Positions 12,301-27,300 of a DNA stretch of 64,000 bases are shown here, in pieces; the first letter of the stretch is position 1; each line of letters begins with the position of its first letter. A program made the translations under genes and the position numbers. This stretch comes from Centropus unirufus (taxonomy: Eukaryota > Chordata > Aves > Cuculiformes > Centropidae): the NCBI GenBank assembly GCA_013397695.1, contig VYZI01000003.1, forward strand, positions 6,947,149-7,011,148, given 5' to 3'. Below the pieces are notes generated by a model, which was given only the letters and a program-made list of their open reading frames with translations, was not told where the DNA came from and ran no database searches.

Positions 12301-15300
12301 ACCAAATGAATGCATAATAATTGAGACTTTAATCCATAAGTATGGAAAAAAGACATTGTGTGTGTGCTGTAGAACTGCACAGCAGCAGATGTTTGGGTCT
12401 TTTTAACAAGAAGCAATCAACGGTAACAAGAAATACATGTTCCTGTTCGTTCTAATTATAAAATAATTGCCTTTGTTTCTCAGTGTGCAAAGCAGCCAAA
12501 GCTGACTTAGCGTTCCTGGTGGATGGGTCATGGAGTATTGGAGATGACAATTTCAATAAAATAATCAGCTTTCTCTATAGCACCGTTGGAGCTTTGAATA
12601 AGATTGGTCCTGATGGAACGCAGGTAAACAACATGTAGAGAGATGGAGGGTACTTGGACATAGCAGAACATTTTAGACTAGCACCAGAAGTGAAAAAATA
12701 CAAAACTCATTGACATCATTTCATGGTTCTTTTGAAAACAAACAGTATGACAAACAGTATGACAGCTTTTTTAAAATATCTTCTTTTATGCACACCTTAT
12801 GGTGAAATTCATTATATGAATTCCACTAGCATGAAGGATAAGTAGCATTTCAGTGTCCTCTAAATCATTCTAATGTGATTTAAGTTGTGTTAATGGTTTT
12901 GGTATTGGTACGCACTCTGGTGTATATTTCTAGATAAGCTAAAAATAGTACTGATAAGGAGAATTAAAAGTGAATTTATTTAAAAAAAAACTTTATAGAA
13001 TGTACAGTGCTTGAAATAGAATATAGCATTTACAATGATTACTCTATTTATGTATTTCTTTACAGAGAGGATTGAATCTGTTCCAGAAAAGAGTATTGGC
13101 AAATATGATACTGTTTTGAGTTACCTGTATAATATATATTTTATGATGGCATTGAAAATTATTAGTAGCTTGTTCAAACACTGAAGAATACTCAATTTCT
13201 ACTATTTACTGCTATACAGCTATTTCCCTAATATAGTCTGTGATGCTTCAGAAACTTATGCACAAAGCTTAAAGCATGTAAATAGCCCCTTTTAAATCAG
13301 GACACCACTTGCAGAATATGAAGTTCACTTGCTATGTTGTGGGAGATTAATGTATAGGGTTGAAATACAGGGTCGGGTTTACTGTATTTGGGAGTGCCTG
13401 TATTTCAGAATTGGTCCCTAACTTAAGTTACTTATGTTATTCATTCATTGAGACTGAATAAAGTCCCTGCAGTTCTGTGTATGAGTAACTGTACACGTGT
13501 GAGCAGCTGTTACTAGGATTTTGCTTTTGGGCTTAGCCGAGAGTGCTTTTGCCAAAGTGGGTATTACTTCTCTCATCCTGTTTGCTGCAAAAGGAAAACA
13601 CAAAGTGTTAGGTGATTGCCAAGACCGCAGAGAGTAAAACGAACTTTATTTATTGAAAGCTTCTTAAAGAGAAAAAAGTTCTGGCTTCAGTGTAAGGACG
13701 AAGTAAAGTTACAAGATAAATCCTGGGTTTAAATGCACTGATTCACTTACTTTTGCTTATACACTTGGGTGGTGCCTTAGTAATAGACACATCTTCTCTG
13801 TGCACAGGTGGCAATAATTCAGTTCAGTGATGACCCCAGAACAGAATTTAAATTGAATGCATACAAAACAAAAGAGACTCTTCTTGAAGCCATTCAGCAA
13901 ATAGCCTACAAAGGAGGAAATACAAAAACAGGTGAGAAAGGTCGCAGTTCTGATGCAGATTTTCTTTCTGCTCCTCCCGTGCAGTTTTTTTCTCCCATTG
14001 TTATGTGGTTTAATATATCGGTGTGAAAACTGTGAGAACATGGTGTTTCCCCACTGGAGGTGAGAGGTTGGGCACTGAAGCTAGGAAATCTTCCTAATCT
14101 GTAGTTTACTCCTCTGACTAACAGGGAAGTCAAGGGTGGGGGAAGAAGGAAGAGAGGCAGCTAGGCAGAAGTGAATGACTTTGGGGACTGTGGAAGGTGG
14201 AATGGGGAGTAAAATAAATCAGCGTGACAAGTGGAAAAGTGGGAGGGGAGAGAAGGTGGGAGGGAGCTTGTGGAGCATATAGGAAAACAGTGGACAAAGT
14301 GGAGGGTGTGTTTGGTTATAAGACACTTAAGGACACTTAAGCCTCAGTGCCAGATTTGAGACTGGGCTGGGAGAAGATATCCTTTACCAGAACGTAGTTA
14401 CATTTTAATTTTAATATCACCCTCTGATGAGAAGAAATTAAATATATGCACTGAAGGGTTAAAATCTGTTTCAATTGGAAATCATATGTTTTATTATTCT
14501 CAGATTGCACAGAAATTTCTTGCAGCTGTTGCATTGCATCCAATCTCAGTAGTATCAAAATAACACCTTTTCCATAGAAACTACTATAATGGCACTTTCA
14601 GCTCGTACCTCAGCTTTGGCATTTACAATCCAGTAAGGGAAGTTTTTGTTGTCTCTAACCTGCATAGAGCACCCTTTGCTATGCAGGTCATGTTGAATTT
14701 CACCTTCTGGATCGAAGAAATGGATGGCTGAATTCAAGAAATTTTCAAAGATTAGGATCAAAATTAAACATTTCTAAATCTTTAATTTAGTAACAAGAGA
14801 ATCTAGCAACTCTTCCTGAAATCCATTTATAGCTAGGTGCTCAGCTTTCTTCAATCTCATGCTAATTATTCAAGTCTTAAATCATAGCTGAGTAGACACA
14901 TTTGAGACTGTATGAGGAGTTATCTCCTTTTAATGATGTCTAACACAGGATATGAGAAGCCAATAGAAACTTGATTCATATTACAGTGAAAGTATATTGT
15001 ATTTTTTTATCTGTTTCAGGCAAAGCTATTAAACATGCAAGAGAATTCTTGTTTACTGGAGAGGCAGGCATGAGAAGAGGCATTCCAAAGGTCTTGGTTG
15101 TCATTACTGATGGGCGATCACAAGATGATGTGAACAAAGTCGCCAGAGAAATGCAACTCGATGGTAAAATGTGTAGTTTTAAGAACTATTTATATTTGCT
15201 TTTTTCTTATTCATTATGACATTATTAACTTATGCAGCGTGGCTGCATAAGAACCAGAATAGTCATAGATACGTCTGATACTGAGGTTTGTATCATGAAC

Positions 15301-18300
15301 CAAAGGGCACAGGGTGCCACATGGAAGAAAATTGATGGACAGAAGAGAAGAACTATCATCCTTTTAACGCGAGGAGATCCTAAGAAATTAAAGCTGTGCA
15401 TTCTCATAGCTGCCAAAATCTAAAGGCAAATAAGCTTACCAGTATTTATTACTGATTCCTGAAACTCAATGCAGTCACTGAGCTGGGCTGCCTGCTTGTG
15501 TTGTGCTAAATGCTGAGCACAGTAAAAAAAATCATAATAGATCCTCCATAACATGCTGTAAAGAGCAATCAATGAATTTTGTTGTGATTCAACTGGATTC
15601 TGTGTCTAAGATGAACGAAATATATTCAACTGTCAGGTAAGACTTGCAGTTGCCTGATAAACTGTCAGCAATCTCAAGAGGAGATGGCATAGGGTGGGGC
15701 TTCAGTTGCTAACCCAAAAGATGTGTCGTTTGGACAGATGACTTCCTCTCTTCCATTGCCTTCCATGCATGCAGTGTGCTTGAGCTGCACACAGGTTGGT
15801 GCAGGCACTGACTTACATCGATGATAGAAACTTGTATGAAGATGTGCTGATCTTGGACGAGATGTGGAGATGTTGTTAGATATTAGGATATTAAGTGTTG
15901 TTATGCTAAAAACTCTGCAGATGGTAAGGAATGCCCCTAGGCCCTATTCAAACTTAAAAAGAAAAAAAAAAACAAAATTGCATGACTGGAGTGAATTTGG
16001 GATCAAGCCATGGGAGACCAGTATGCCCATTAACAATATTCAGCCCAATGGAGACAGATTTTATCTTTTACCATTTATGAAAAGGAAAATGTTGAAAATT
16101 GTTTAGCTAGTCGGCTGTTCCACAAACATATAGAGTATAATTCCCATTTTATTTAAATCTCTGAAGTCAGGTCAAATTTCAAAATATATTCATGCAGAAC
16201 ACATAGAACATATTCAACAATGCAGTTGTGCACTGGTAGGAGCAGTTAAGGTGCTGATGAAATGAGAATACGCTTATTCCAATGTTCACTCATGAGGCAG
16301 AGTTGGTATATGACACAGAACAAAATCTATAAAAGACCTACAGGACTTATGTTTTGCATTTATGATATACTTGATAGATGAATATTTTAGTGAGTAATAC
16401 AGTACAGTATTACATTAGAAAAGCATTTAAATGTACCGTAGAACTTTGAACTACTAAGTAGTCTTCATGTCTTCAAGAAAACACATATGCGTCAACTTTA
16501 AATAAGCATAAATAGCCAAGAGAAATATTTCATAGAGTGATATATTACCTTTATTTTAGATTACATGCCTGTTTTTTGTGTGCTATAGAAAATTTTTAGA
16601 ATTTCCACTTCTGTATTTGATCAGGAAAAGAGCCAGTGCAAATACAGTTGTGTTCATATTGTATTTCCCCTCTCTAAGTCGATGACTCACAAGTGTTCTT
16701 TTTTGTTTTGCAGGATTCACCTTTTTTGCTATTGGAGTAGCCGATGCTGACTATTCAGAGTTAGTTAACATTGGCAGCAAGCCCAGTGAAAGACATGTCT
16801 TCTTTGTGGATGACTTTGATGCCTTTGCAAAAATAGAAGATGAGCTGATCACTTTTGTCTGTGAAACTGCATCAGCAAGTTAGTCATTTTGACTTATACT
16901 CGCTTCTAAAATAATGTGCTAAATACTGGGGGAATTGTAGCTTATTTTTCTGTTCAGAAGTATTCTTAACCTTTTTACCTTCATTTACTGCTGATGTTAC
17001 AACTAATGTTATTTCCATAAAATATAAAGGAAGTTAAGGTGTTGTGACTTCAATATATAATTAATGGTTGGTTGTTATAAATCCATCCAATACATCCATT
17101 GCTTGTCAAAAAGTTATTTCAGATTTGAAACATTGTTAATGGTTCAGAATTTAGTCATGAAAGTTTAGATACATTTTATTTTCTAGTCTACTTTAAACAT
17201 CTGTAAAGGTAGAGTTAGCTACACTCAGTGTTACTCAAATTACATGCTTAGTTTGATGGAGTTGATGGATAGCCAGTTTGGTGGATGAGAAATCAGCTGG
17301 GTGACTGCATCCAGAGGGTAGTGGTCTACAGCTCAATGTCCAGACAGAGAGCAGCTTTCCTGCAAGAAATTGGGTGCTTTTTCTCTGCTAGAGGGGGAAT
17401 ATGAATTATTTATAGATAAATGGGTGCACACAATGTAAGGACACAGTGCAATTCTTGACTCTTGTTGCTCATTAAGTTCTGTTTGGGAGTATGAGAAGGT
17501 ACAGAGAAAGCCAGCTAAAGTAATTGAGCTTGATATGGAGTTAGGTTGGAGAAGCTCAGAAACAGAGAAAGAGGGAGCACTTGGTTATACACCAGTACAA
17601 GACACACTATTTTGTGCACGAGGCAGTGAATTTGTTGCAACATGAGATTGTGAAGACAGATTCATAGAAGGATTAGACAAATTCATGGATAACAGATCCA
17701 TAAAAAAATTGTTCTATTGTATGCACAGGGATGTATTCTTTAACAATCCTTGTGCATGCTGAGGAACACCAACAGAATGGAGTAGAAAGCAGCCAGCTTT
17801 GCATGCCCTTCCTAAATGGCACCTCTTTTTGCCACTGTCATGGTTGGGAGACTGGGTTGAGTGGATCATTGTGCTGATCCAGTGGGACATCTCTCATATC
17901 CTTAAATATTTCTTCCCTTCTTTTCTAGCCTGCCCATTGGTAATTAAAGATGGCAACAATTTTGCAGGTACAGTTTTTATGTGTTCATTTTTGTTCCTGA
18001 TTTATGGAATAATTTTCATTCCCTGATTTTCACAATATCAGGCAATAAATTTGCCTTTACGCCGACAGCTGTTAAACAGATGGTATGCAACTCTTTGAGG
18101 CAACTTTTTTTTGTTTCCTGTGATGTGATATTAATTTAAATTAATAGCGTATATATTTCAATATCTTCTAGGATTTAAAATGATGGAAATGTTTGGTTTG
18201 GTTGAAAAGGAGTTTTCATCCGTGGAAGGGGTTTCAATGGAACCTGGTACATTTAATGTTTACCCGTGTTACAGACTGCACAAGGATGCTCTGGTATCCC

Positions 18301-21300
18301 AGCCTACCAAGTATGTATTAACATATAAATATTCATAAAATATCTGAAGATCATTTCCCAGTGCAGGCAATTATTCATTTCAGTGAAGAGTGTTTTCATG
18401 TCAGAAGAGCAGAGATGCTAGTATATCTATACATTTTACTAAAGTAGAGGAAGAGTGTGGTGCCTGAGTCCTCAAATTAATTATAAAAATGCAGTTGTGG
18501 GTTGAAGTAGGTAAGCCCACTGACTATTATGGGCTTCCCCTGTAAGTCAGTTCCAGGCTTGTGCTAGTTTAGCACATAATAATTTCATGCATGTGTGTGT
18601 CTGGGCAGATTCCAGTATGTAGTACTTTGTGAAAGGTGGTTCTAGAATAAAGGTTCGAGTCTCACAGAGGCAGAATGTCTTTGAAGCATGAATGAGAACC
18701 TGCTTTAGCTCTTTCCAGTCATTATTTCAGTCTATGTCCATTCATGATTACAAAGGAAGATTATCTCCTCACATTAAGATAAGTCTGTGCAAATACCATC
18801 TAGTATCTTCCTGGCAGTCAGGAAGATGCTAGATGAGTTGAGAGCCATGAGAGCTGTGCCGTGAGAGAGATATGGAGGAGTCAACAAAGAAATCTCCCAT
18901 TGAAATTTTAAATTCATGTCTCAGTGAGGACATGCTTAACCTTTCCATTTATTCTATAAATGCTGTGTATATTATCTTTGGTTCCTCTCAGTCCAGTCCC
19001 CCACTTTGTATTCAGTGGCACCACAGAAAAGCAGTGTCCCTGCTGTGTTAAACGTGCAAAGATGTACCAAAAAAAATATTGTTTGACTGAGATAAATAAG
19101 AAAGAAAAGCAATGGGAAATTACTTTTGCAGTTAATATCAACTATCATCTTGGTGTTGTGTCCCAATTGGAGCTATACTTCTTGGAGCTGTTTCACTTTC
19201 TCTGTATTAAGTTTCCTTCTGAGTTTAGATGGACTGGAATTTCAAAGGACTAACATTTCTCACCTCTTCTTCCCTTTCTGCTTCTTTCTAATTGTATCTC
19301 TTGCATTTATATGCTCTTCTCTAGCTGCCATCCCAGCCCAATCTTACTGCTTCATTAGGTTTTCACTCCCTTTTGTGGTTCAGAGAATACTTTTCTCTTG
19401 ATGATCCACAGGTACGTCTGAATATTATCACTCGTTTTTGTTATCTCATCTGAATGTCATTAATGTTGTCTTTTTTGAGTGCAGTATCCCCAAACCTTGT
19501 GTGTTCCCCACTTTACTTACTGAATTTTCTTTAGTTTGTGCTTTGTATGATGGCCAAACTCTTCCTGAGTTCCCTCTCTTTTCTCTATAGGAAATGTGCA
19601 GTGTACCATCATGTTTGATTATCTACAGAGCACTGTGCAGAATATATTGATTATATGTCACATTTAATGCCTTTTTCAGCATGATTCTATACATCTTATA
19701 TGTACTAGAAACACTTTAAAAGGAATGGATCATATTTGGGGAAAAGCAATCACTTAAACCATCTCTTTAGGCTTCTTTCAGATCTCTTTACTATGATATA
19801 AGGAACCGGGGTAATTAACATTGTCAAAATACAGTCAGTAATTTCAGACCTTTGACCAAGTGTTCCACTTTAGGATTTGACAATAAAACTTTAAACTAAA
19901 TTGGAAAGACTAAATAACAAATTTTAGGAAATGGCATAAAATAACATAGGTATATTCCTCTTACAATCTTCTCTCTTCTGCAGAAATTCCAGAACAGATT
20001 GCTTTTCCATATGTGTGATTTTTTGAATTCCCCTCCTTACTTGACAGCTTTGAGAGTATGAACTAAATTTACTATAATCTACAAAGTTTCCTGTAACAGT
20101 CTCTGTCACTCCTAATTTTTATCCATTAGTGGTAGCTTAATGACAAAGGACACATATATTGAGATTGTTCTTCCAGGCAGCTTCTATTTTCATTGTCTGT
20201 TAAAAGCAAAAAATAACAAAGGTCTTGTAAGTGGCTACTATTTTTTAAGTCTTTAATATAATTAATTTTAGCTTTACTTCCAACTGACCTCTGACTTGAA
20301 CGTCAAAATAAAAAAATTAATTAATAACTAAAGGCAATTTTGTAAATTTCAAGTACAAAGATAACTTCTCCTTTCTCCAAAGTGTTCTTTCGACAGTTTC
20401 CAAATTCAGTTGATTTTGCAGCTGCTTATTCCTATTGTTTCTCACTCTTGTTTTCCAAAGAAATATACAGCATAGTAGAAAGTGTGTTAAGCAAACACCT
20501 CGTAGGCACGTCATCAGATTTAATTTTTTGTTTCAGTTTAAAAAACGTCATGTCTCTTGCAGGTATTTACATCCGGAAGGTCTCCCTTCTGATTATACCA
20601 TCACATTTCTCTTCCGTATACTCCCTGACACACCTCAGGAGCCATTTGCTCTTTGGGAGATTTTAAATGAAGGATATGAACCCCTGGTGGGAGTTATTTT
20701 AGACAGTATGTATATTTTGTATTTTATCGGTGATTTTTTTTTTCTTTAATTGCATGAATAATTCATTCTGTGTCTAGATATACTATTACTGCTATGTTAA
20801 TCTGCTGCAGGAACAACTACCTGAGTCTGGAAGGTGACAGTCTCTATCTAAGACAATGGATTTGTCTTAGATTTAATTTAGCTGAGTTTAATTTAGACTT
20901 GGAGTAAAATATTGAGCATGCTGCTTTAAAGTAGGAGCAATGATGCTGAAATCCAAAGAGCTGTACTGGATATAAATCGATCTAAGGGAGCTGCTCATTT
21001 GCTTTTATAATTTCTACTGCTCTGATTCTTGTTCTAATGAAATCTGTCTTTACATGTAGTGGTACTAACAATACAGTGTACATAGATGCAAGACCTTCTC
21101 AGAGATAGCATACTTAGAGCTAGAGACATAGACTCCTGATGACTCCCTTAATTTCTACTTGATTTAATTTCCACAGCTGTAAAACAGGGATCATAAGGTT
21201 TCTATATTTCCTGTTGAAAAGATGTAGACACTATGATAGTTATTCATTATAGCTGACAATTTTAAAAGTTATATTTTAGTACTTATCTTTCCTACACTTT

Positions 21301-24300
21301 TTTACATACGTCACCTTGATGTAGTTGGGAATTAGGTGTTTAGCTAGCTTGACCTCCTTTTCTTGTTCAAGTCCCACGGAGAACTAGTGGGAGAGTAGAA
21401 TCAGGCAAACTCCCAACTACTGGCCCATCCTTCCTGTCAAGTCAGGAAAGAGCTTTTCTCTAAGAGAACTTATTATGTTAATACTAAGTCTGTATATCAT
21501 TTATGAATGTGTTTTACTAACATTTGATCTGACATCTTTGGTCTTCATTTAACACAACATTGACCCTTTAAAATAATATAAAATGCCTTTTCTTATTCTA
21601 ACATAGAGCCCTTATTTTTATTCTCACACAGATGGTGGTAAAACTCTGACTTTCTTTAACTACGACTACAAAGGAGATTTTCAAACTGTGACATTTGAAG
21701 GACCTGAAATAAAGAAGATATTCTATGGGAGTTTTCATAAGGTTAGTAATGGTAAAAATGGGGAAAAAAACATTCTTAAGAAAAGATTTGGGAGTTTTGC
21801 ATGATTTGAAACCTTCTTTTGTGTGGTCAGTGCCTGACAAAATAAAAGTATTTTGCATATTCAGAATCCTTTAACAAACTGTCATGTCTATTTGCATTGT
21901 CGAATTAACATTAAATAAATCATAGTTTTTATGATGAAGTTGATTTTATCAATTTTCATCTCATGTTTTGTGCCTGTGTTTTAGAGTTGATTGAAAATAC
22001 TTGCCTTGAAAAGTAATTTGGAGACAAACTGGCTTTTCCTTTTTTAGGATAAGATTGAAGATGTCACTCAAAAAGAAAGGAAAAAGTCCAGCAAAAACAA
22101 TTATACTTCTTTTGACTACAGCTGTTATTTTTAAACATATTTTAAGGGCTACTCCATGTCAAACTTTTCTTGGCTGTTTGAAACTTGTCACGTTCTTTCC
22201 AAAAGCAGATGACGTAGTCCTGGGATAGTAACACACATTTATTGTGGAAAGTGCTTTTGTTGCTCATTTTTATTCCTGATGTTAGTATCCAAAAAAAGGA
22301 GACTGTGGATTGAGAGACACTATTCACAGAGCTTAACTTTACTCTAATTCCTTTTTAATCAATGCAATGAGAAAGGGGGAGTATGTCAGTGGTGGGTTCT
22401 AATTCTAACTTTAAGGTGTACCTTAGAGGAATATATGAGGCTTTAACAAATTTTCCTCTGAAGTATTTTTCTGCATTTCGAACTCTGATCCTTGCTATAC
22501 ATGTGTTTGAAAGGCGCGGGAGACCAAATACGTAACAGCTTTTAAGTTATTTAGCTCCAGCAGAGCTCAGAGCAAAGCAGCTACGGAACTTCTTCCTGTC
22601 ATTCTCTCCCCTTGGCCTCTGATCTCCAAGCGGGGTACTGGTACAGATCAGCTGTTAATCTGATCTCCCACCCAAAAAAATTGTTCTTTCCTTTCCTTAA
22701 CTAAGTCTGTTCAGGACAGGACAATTGTGGTCAGGATTGTCCTCTGTTGATAATTTCTTTGCTGTATCAGTGATGGACAACCGAATGTGAGTAAAGGCAG
22801 AAGGAACTTTGTTGCAGTGCTTTGCTTTTCTGTACTGTATTTGATGTGGTTTCATTTTTTCAGTGTAAAATCTTCCATATGAAAAATTTTACTGTGCAGT
22901 TAATGTATAATTTACAGACTAAATTTTACTGGTTGTTTTTGGCTTTTGCAAGTGGCTATACAGGATGTATTTGTGAGATCTGATGCTATATAGAAGGATC
23001 ACAGCAGGCCAAGATATCGTTACTGACCACATAAACCAAAGTTTTTTTGGAATCTGGCTCATATATGAATGTCGTGTTCATCTTTTGTCAGGGATAAATT
23101 ATTTTCTTATGGAATAAATTATGTAAGGTGCCAATTGTATGCAGATGTTCCATAAGGAGAAAAATAAACTAAATTCATTAAACAGATTAGAATCATAGAA
23201 CAATCTGGGTCAGAAATGGCCTCTAGAGGTCATCTAGATTATTTGCTATGAGTTATTCTCTGATTTTTGTTAGCAAACACAGAGTTAGGTGCTCATTTAA
23301 AAAAATTCCCCCCCTTTTCACAGGAAATGAATATATCCTATGTGCTCCTTTGTATGTTGAAACATCTTTTCTTTTGCATAGTTGCATGTTGTTATCAGCA
23401 AGACTACAGCCAAAATAATTATTGACTGCAAGCAAGTGGGTGAGAAGACCATTAATGCAGCAGGAAATATTAGCTCTGATGGCATAGAAGTACTGGGGAG
23501 AATGGTCAGATCCAGAGGACCAAGAGACAACTCTGCACCAGTGAGTAGGACAAGAAAAATTCTTTAAACCATTTGAAATAACCTAAACCCAAGTGCTTGA
23601 AATCATCGCAGTTAGTTTTTGGTTGAAGCAGAGTGAACTAATTTTTGAAACAGTAAAATTCCAGCATTTCAGAAATTCTGCAAAAATTTGCAATAGTTCT
23701 CAACTCAGGTAAAATCTACTTTTGATTGTTTTAATAAATTAAATTAAATGTAATTCTCAAAGAGATATGTGAACACAGTCAATACATTGAGATATGGCTT
23801 GTGTTCCGAACTTCATTACACAAAGTAGTACAATGTATAGTTTGTTTACCTCGAATCATTTACACTTTGTTTTCAGTGACAATTATTCCCTGTGCCTCTC
23901 ATTTTTTGTTTGCCACCAAGCTCACTGTTTGTTCATTAGATAATTGAACTGGTTTGACACAAATGGGCCACGAGATCCCTGTAGTAGTATATGTAGTTCT
24001 TTCTTAATATAATATATTTTAAATGTGAGATATCCTTCCCAGGGCTAAATACTCCTTTGTTGCTCCTAGAAGCAACAATTGATCGTTCTGTCTGCATGGC
24101 AACCAGGAGCCTTCTCATTTCACTTCAGATGACATTAAGAAGGTTTATTAGGAGTAAATCAGGTAGATTTGGTTGTTGAAGGAAGAACTGACAGTCTGGC
24201 AATGATCTTAGGAAGACTTCTTTGCTGTGCAGTACTCTGTGCTACTTTAGCTTGAACTATCTTGCCCTCAGAAATGAGGTTAGTGGAGAATGTGAATCTT

Positions 24301-27300
24301 GAACTCAAGGCTTGATTTGAATAGGAATGAGGTTTCAAAAACGTATTTACTTGTTACTACATGGAAATACTCTTGTTTAGTAAAAAAGAAGCTCTCAGAA
24401 TATATCTGTGTACAAAAAAAAAAGAGCCTTTAGGCCTCAGACTTATGGATAATTATATGAAGCCTGTAAAGACAATTACACAGAGAAACCTTTGTAGTCG
24501 CATACCAATAGAAAGAGAAAAAGGCAAACTTAGGAAATCTTGGAATTAGAGAAGGCTTTGTGAAGAAATGGAAAGAAATAGTCTCTTTTGTTAGAACCCA
24601 GGAATCTATAAAAGATAAGTCACACTGCCCACTCACTGAAAAATTTGGTTTTGTTCATTTGAAATGTAAAACTGATGTAAGACTACAAATTTATTGCTGA
24701 TGAGGAAAAGTCTTTGCTCCATTGTATTGTTTAGCTGCCTTCAAGTATTACCAAATATATCATATAATAAGCAGGTCAAGGAAGCACCCAAATACCATTC
24801 TCTAAAGTCTCCTTTTGGCACATTTTATTCAAAATTAGTAGAACTTGTATCAATAGTTACAGTTACAGCAGGGATAAGTTGGTTTCTTCTACTCAAAAAA
24901 AATATCGGATATCAATGGAAGGTAGTAGGTGTCAGGACAGAAGTTCTTCTCACAACAGATATTATATCAGTGCAGCTCCTTGCTGTAGAATTTTTTGGGT
25001 ACTAAATTTTTTGTTAAGTTTTAGGGAAGCCTGGACAAGTGAATGAAAGGGAAATATTGGTCATTAACAAACGTGAGGCAGGAAATCCCTGATCTGGAAT
25101 TCATTGGAAGCTAGTAGACCCTAAGACAGAAGGATGACGTACACTCTTGTGCCACTGTTGGAAACAGAATACTGGGATTTATTAAGTTCCAGTATCTTCA
25201 CACTTTTAAGAGGCTCATGAAGGCATGCATATTACAAATTTCCTTTTGTAAGGCATGTAGAAAATAATTCTGAATTAATAAGAAAACTGTGGTTTCTTGA
25301 TAGTTCAGAAAAGTGGTTTTTTTTATTAGCTGTATTTTCACGAAACACTTTAATCTTACTTTTAGATATACTTACTTACACTTACTTAGAGTGAGACATA
25401 TCTGGATTCGCCACTCCAGCCAGCTAGAACCATGAAACCTGATAGTGATGTGCAGCAAGAAATGTTCTTTATTCTGTCAGTGGGATTTAATTAAAAGTCC
25501 GGCTTTAAAATATTGTCTATTTGCAATTCACAAACATTCTTGATGTTGATTATTCCTTTTCTTTTACATGCCACTAGTTTGCTTCCATGTATATGTACTG
25601 TTAAAAAAAAGTAATGTGTGTTGTGGTGTGCTCTTGAGAAAACTTTGCAGAACTGTAGCCTGACCAGTTGAGGATGGACACTTTTCTTTCTTACTGGTTC
25701 TGCCTACAGAGCTGGATATTTAGAAAGCAAAATCACTACCACTGTGGAGAAATATGAATAAATGTTTAACAGTAGCAAAGAAAGCTTTGTTTAGTTATTT
25801 AGCTGGAGCATAGCAACCCACATAATATTTTAAAATAAGAAAACTGAGTCATTCAACATTTGGATAGTGAATACAGCAATTCAGGGAATGTCTATTTGCT
25901 CTTTATTTTATAATGCCATGCTTTATCACTATGGTTTTCCAGATTGCCTGAGCCAGAGAGAACAAATGCATATACGCACCTATGCAGGATAATATAAATT
26001 TAGCCAATACTGGCAACCTTCTGTTGCTTAGGATAACAGAATTGCTTGGGATGAACAGCCTTATGGAAAAAGTATTACTTCTGAACCAACTCAGGTGTTT
26101 CTGCACTCCTTTTCTGGGATGTCTTAAGTGTAGTATCGTGCGAATGCCAACGGCATTCTGACTTCCAGATCAGTATATTTGTCCATATTCATGTGCTAAT
26201 ATAGTCAAGATAATGAATTCTCCTATAATTAGTAGCTTTGGTATGTGTAGCAAGGAGTCATCTAATTGACTCCACATGGAGCCAGCTTGCATTTGGTGTA
26301 GCCAGGGACACAGACTTGTTGGTCTTGGGATGGAGCTTCATGGAGTCAAACCAGGGGTCCAAAAGCTGCCTTTGTGCTGCACTTCAGCTGTCTAAAGTGT
26401 TTAACATGGAGCCAGCTCATGTGTGTCCGCATCTGTAGTACAGCATACGTATAAACCAGCTCATCTGCCGGCAGATAAGAAGTATTTCTATGTATATGAA
26501 AGTATTACTTTGCTAAAAATGTAATAGTTGACTTATATAAGAAAAAATATGAGCAAAACTAAAGGTGCACGTGTGTAGTTTGTTTTAACAGCTTAAAAAG
26601 TGATGCAATTTTAAGAAAGTCTTTAAATTCTAGAGTTAAAATAATGCCACAAAAAGAAATAACGGGAGCAAAACCAAAGAGAATTCTATCTCTAGCAGTT
26701 CCTCAGATTTTTTGACATGTGGGGTTAATTTAATGGGATGTTCCTTTCCATTCCCCTCTCTATTCAGTATGCATATAAATAAGGCATGGAAAAAGAATAG
26801 AAATAGTAACAGAAGAGAGCTTCATTTCTCTAAACCCCTTTTTTAGTTTAAGTGCAATGGAGAATTGGTTTTACCATTGAGTCTTATTTAGTATATTGTT
26901 TCTGAATAATAACCTAGAAGCCATTATTTTTACCAAATGTGTGCATTTTTGTAGATCAAGTTCTTGGCCAAACCATTTTCCCAGACCTGTGGTGGGATTG
27001 TTTTTTTCTGTCCAGTGTTCTCAGGTGTTGAGCAAGCTCTTTACCAGCCTTGAACTTTCCTTACTTGGGGATAATATAGATAAGAGAGGCCATATTTTGA
27101 AGAAAATAAAACTGAAAAAGATGATAAATATTATTTGTGGCTCAGCTCCTGTGTAAGTAATAGGCTACAGGAAACCTTGTCCCAGATAAAAATCTGAGCA
27201 CCATACCAGTGTGTTAAGAGAAATTACTCACTTTGGAGGGCTGAGCTCTCTTTTGCCTGTCTGTTGATATGTTCTTTGCTAGAAAAAAAGTATCAGCAGT

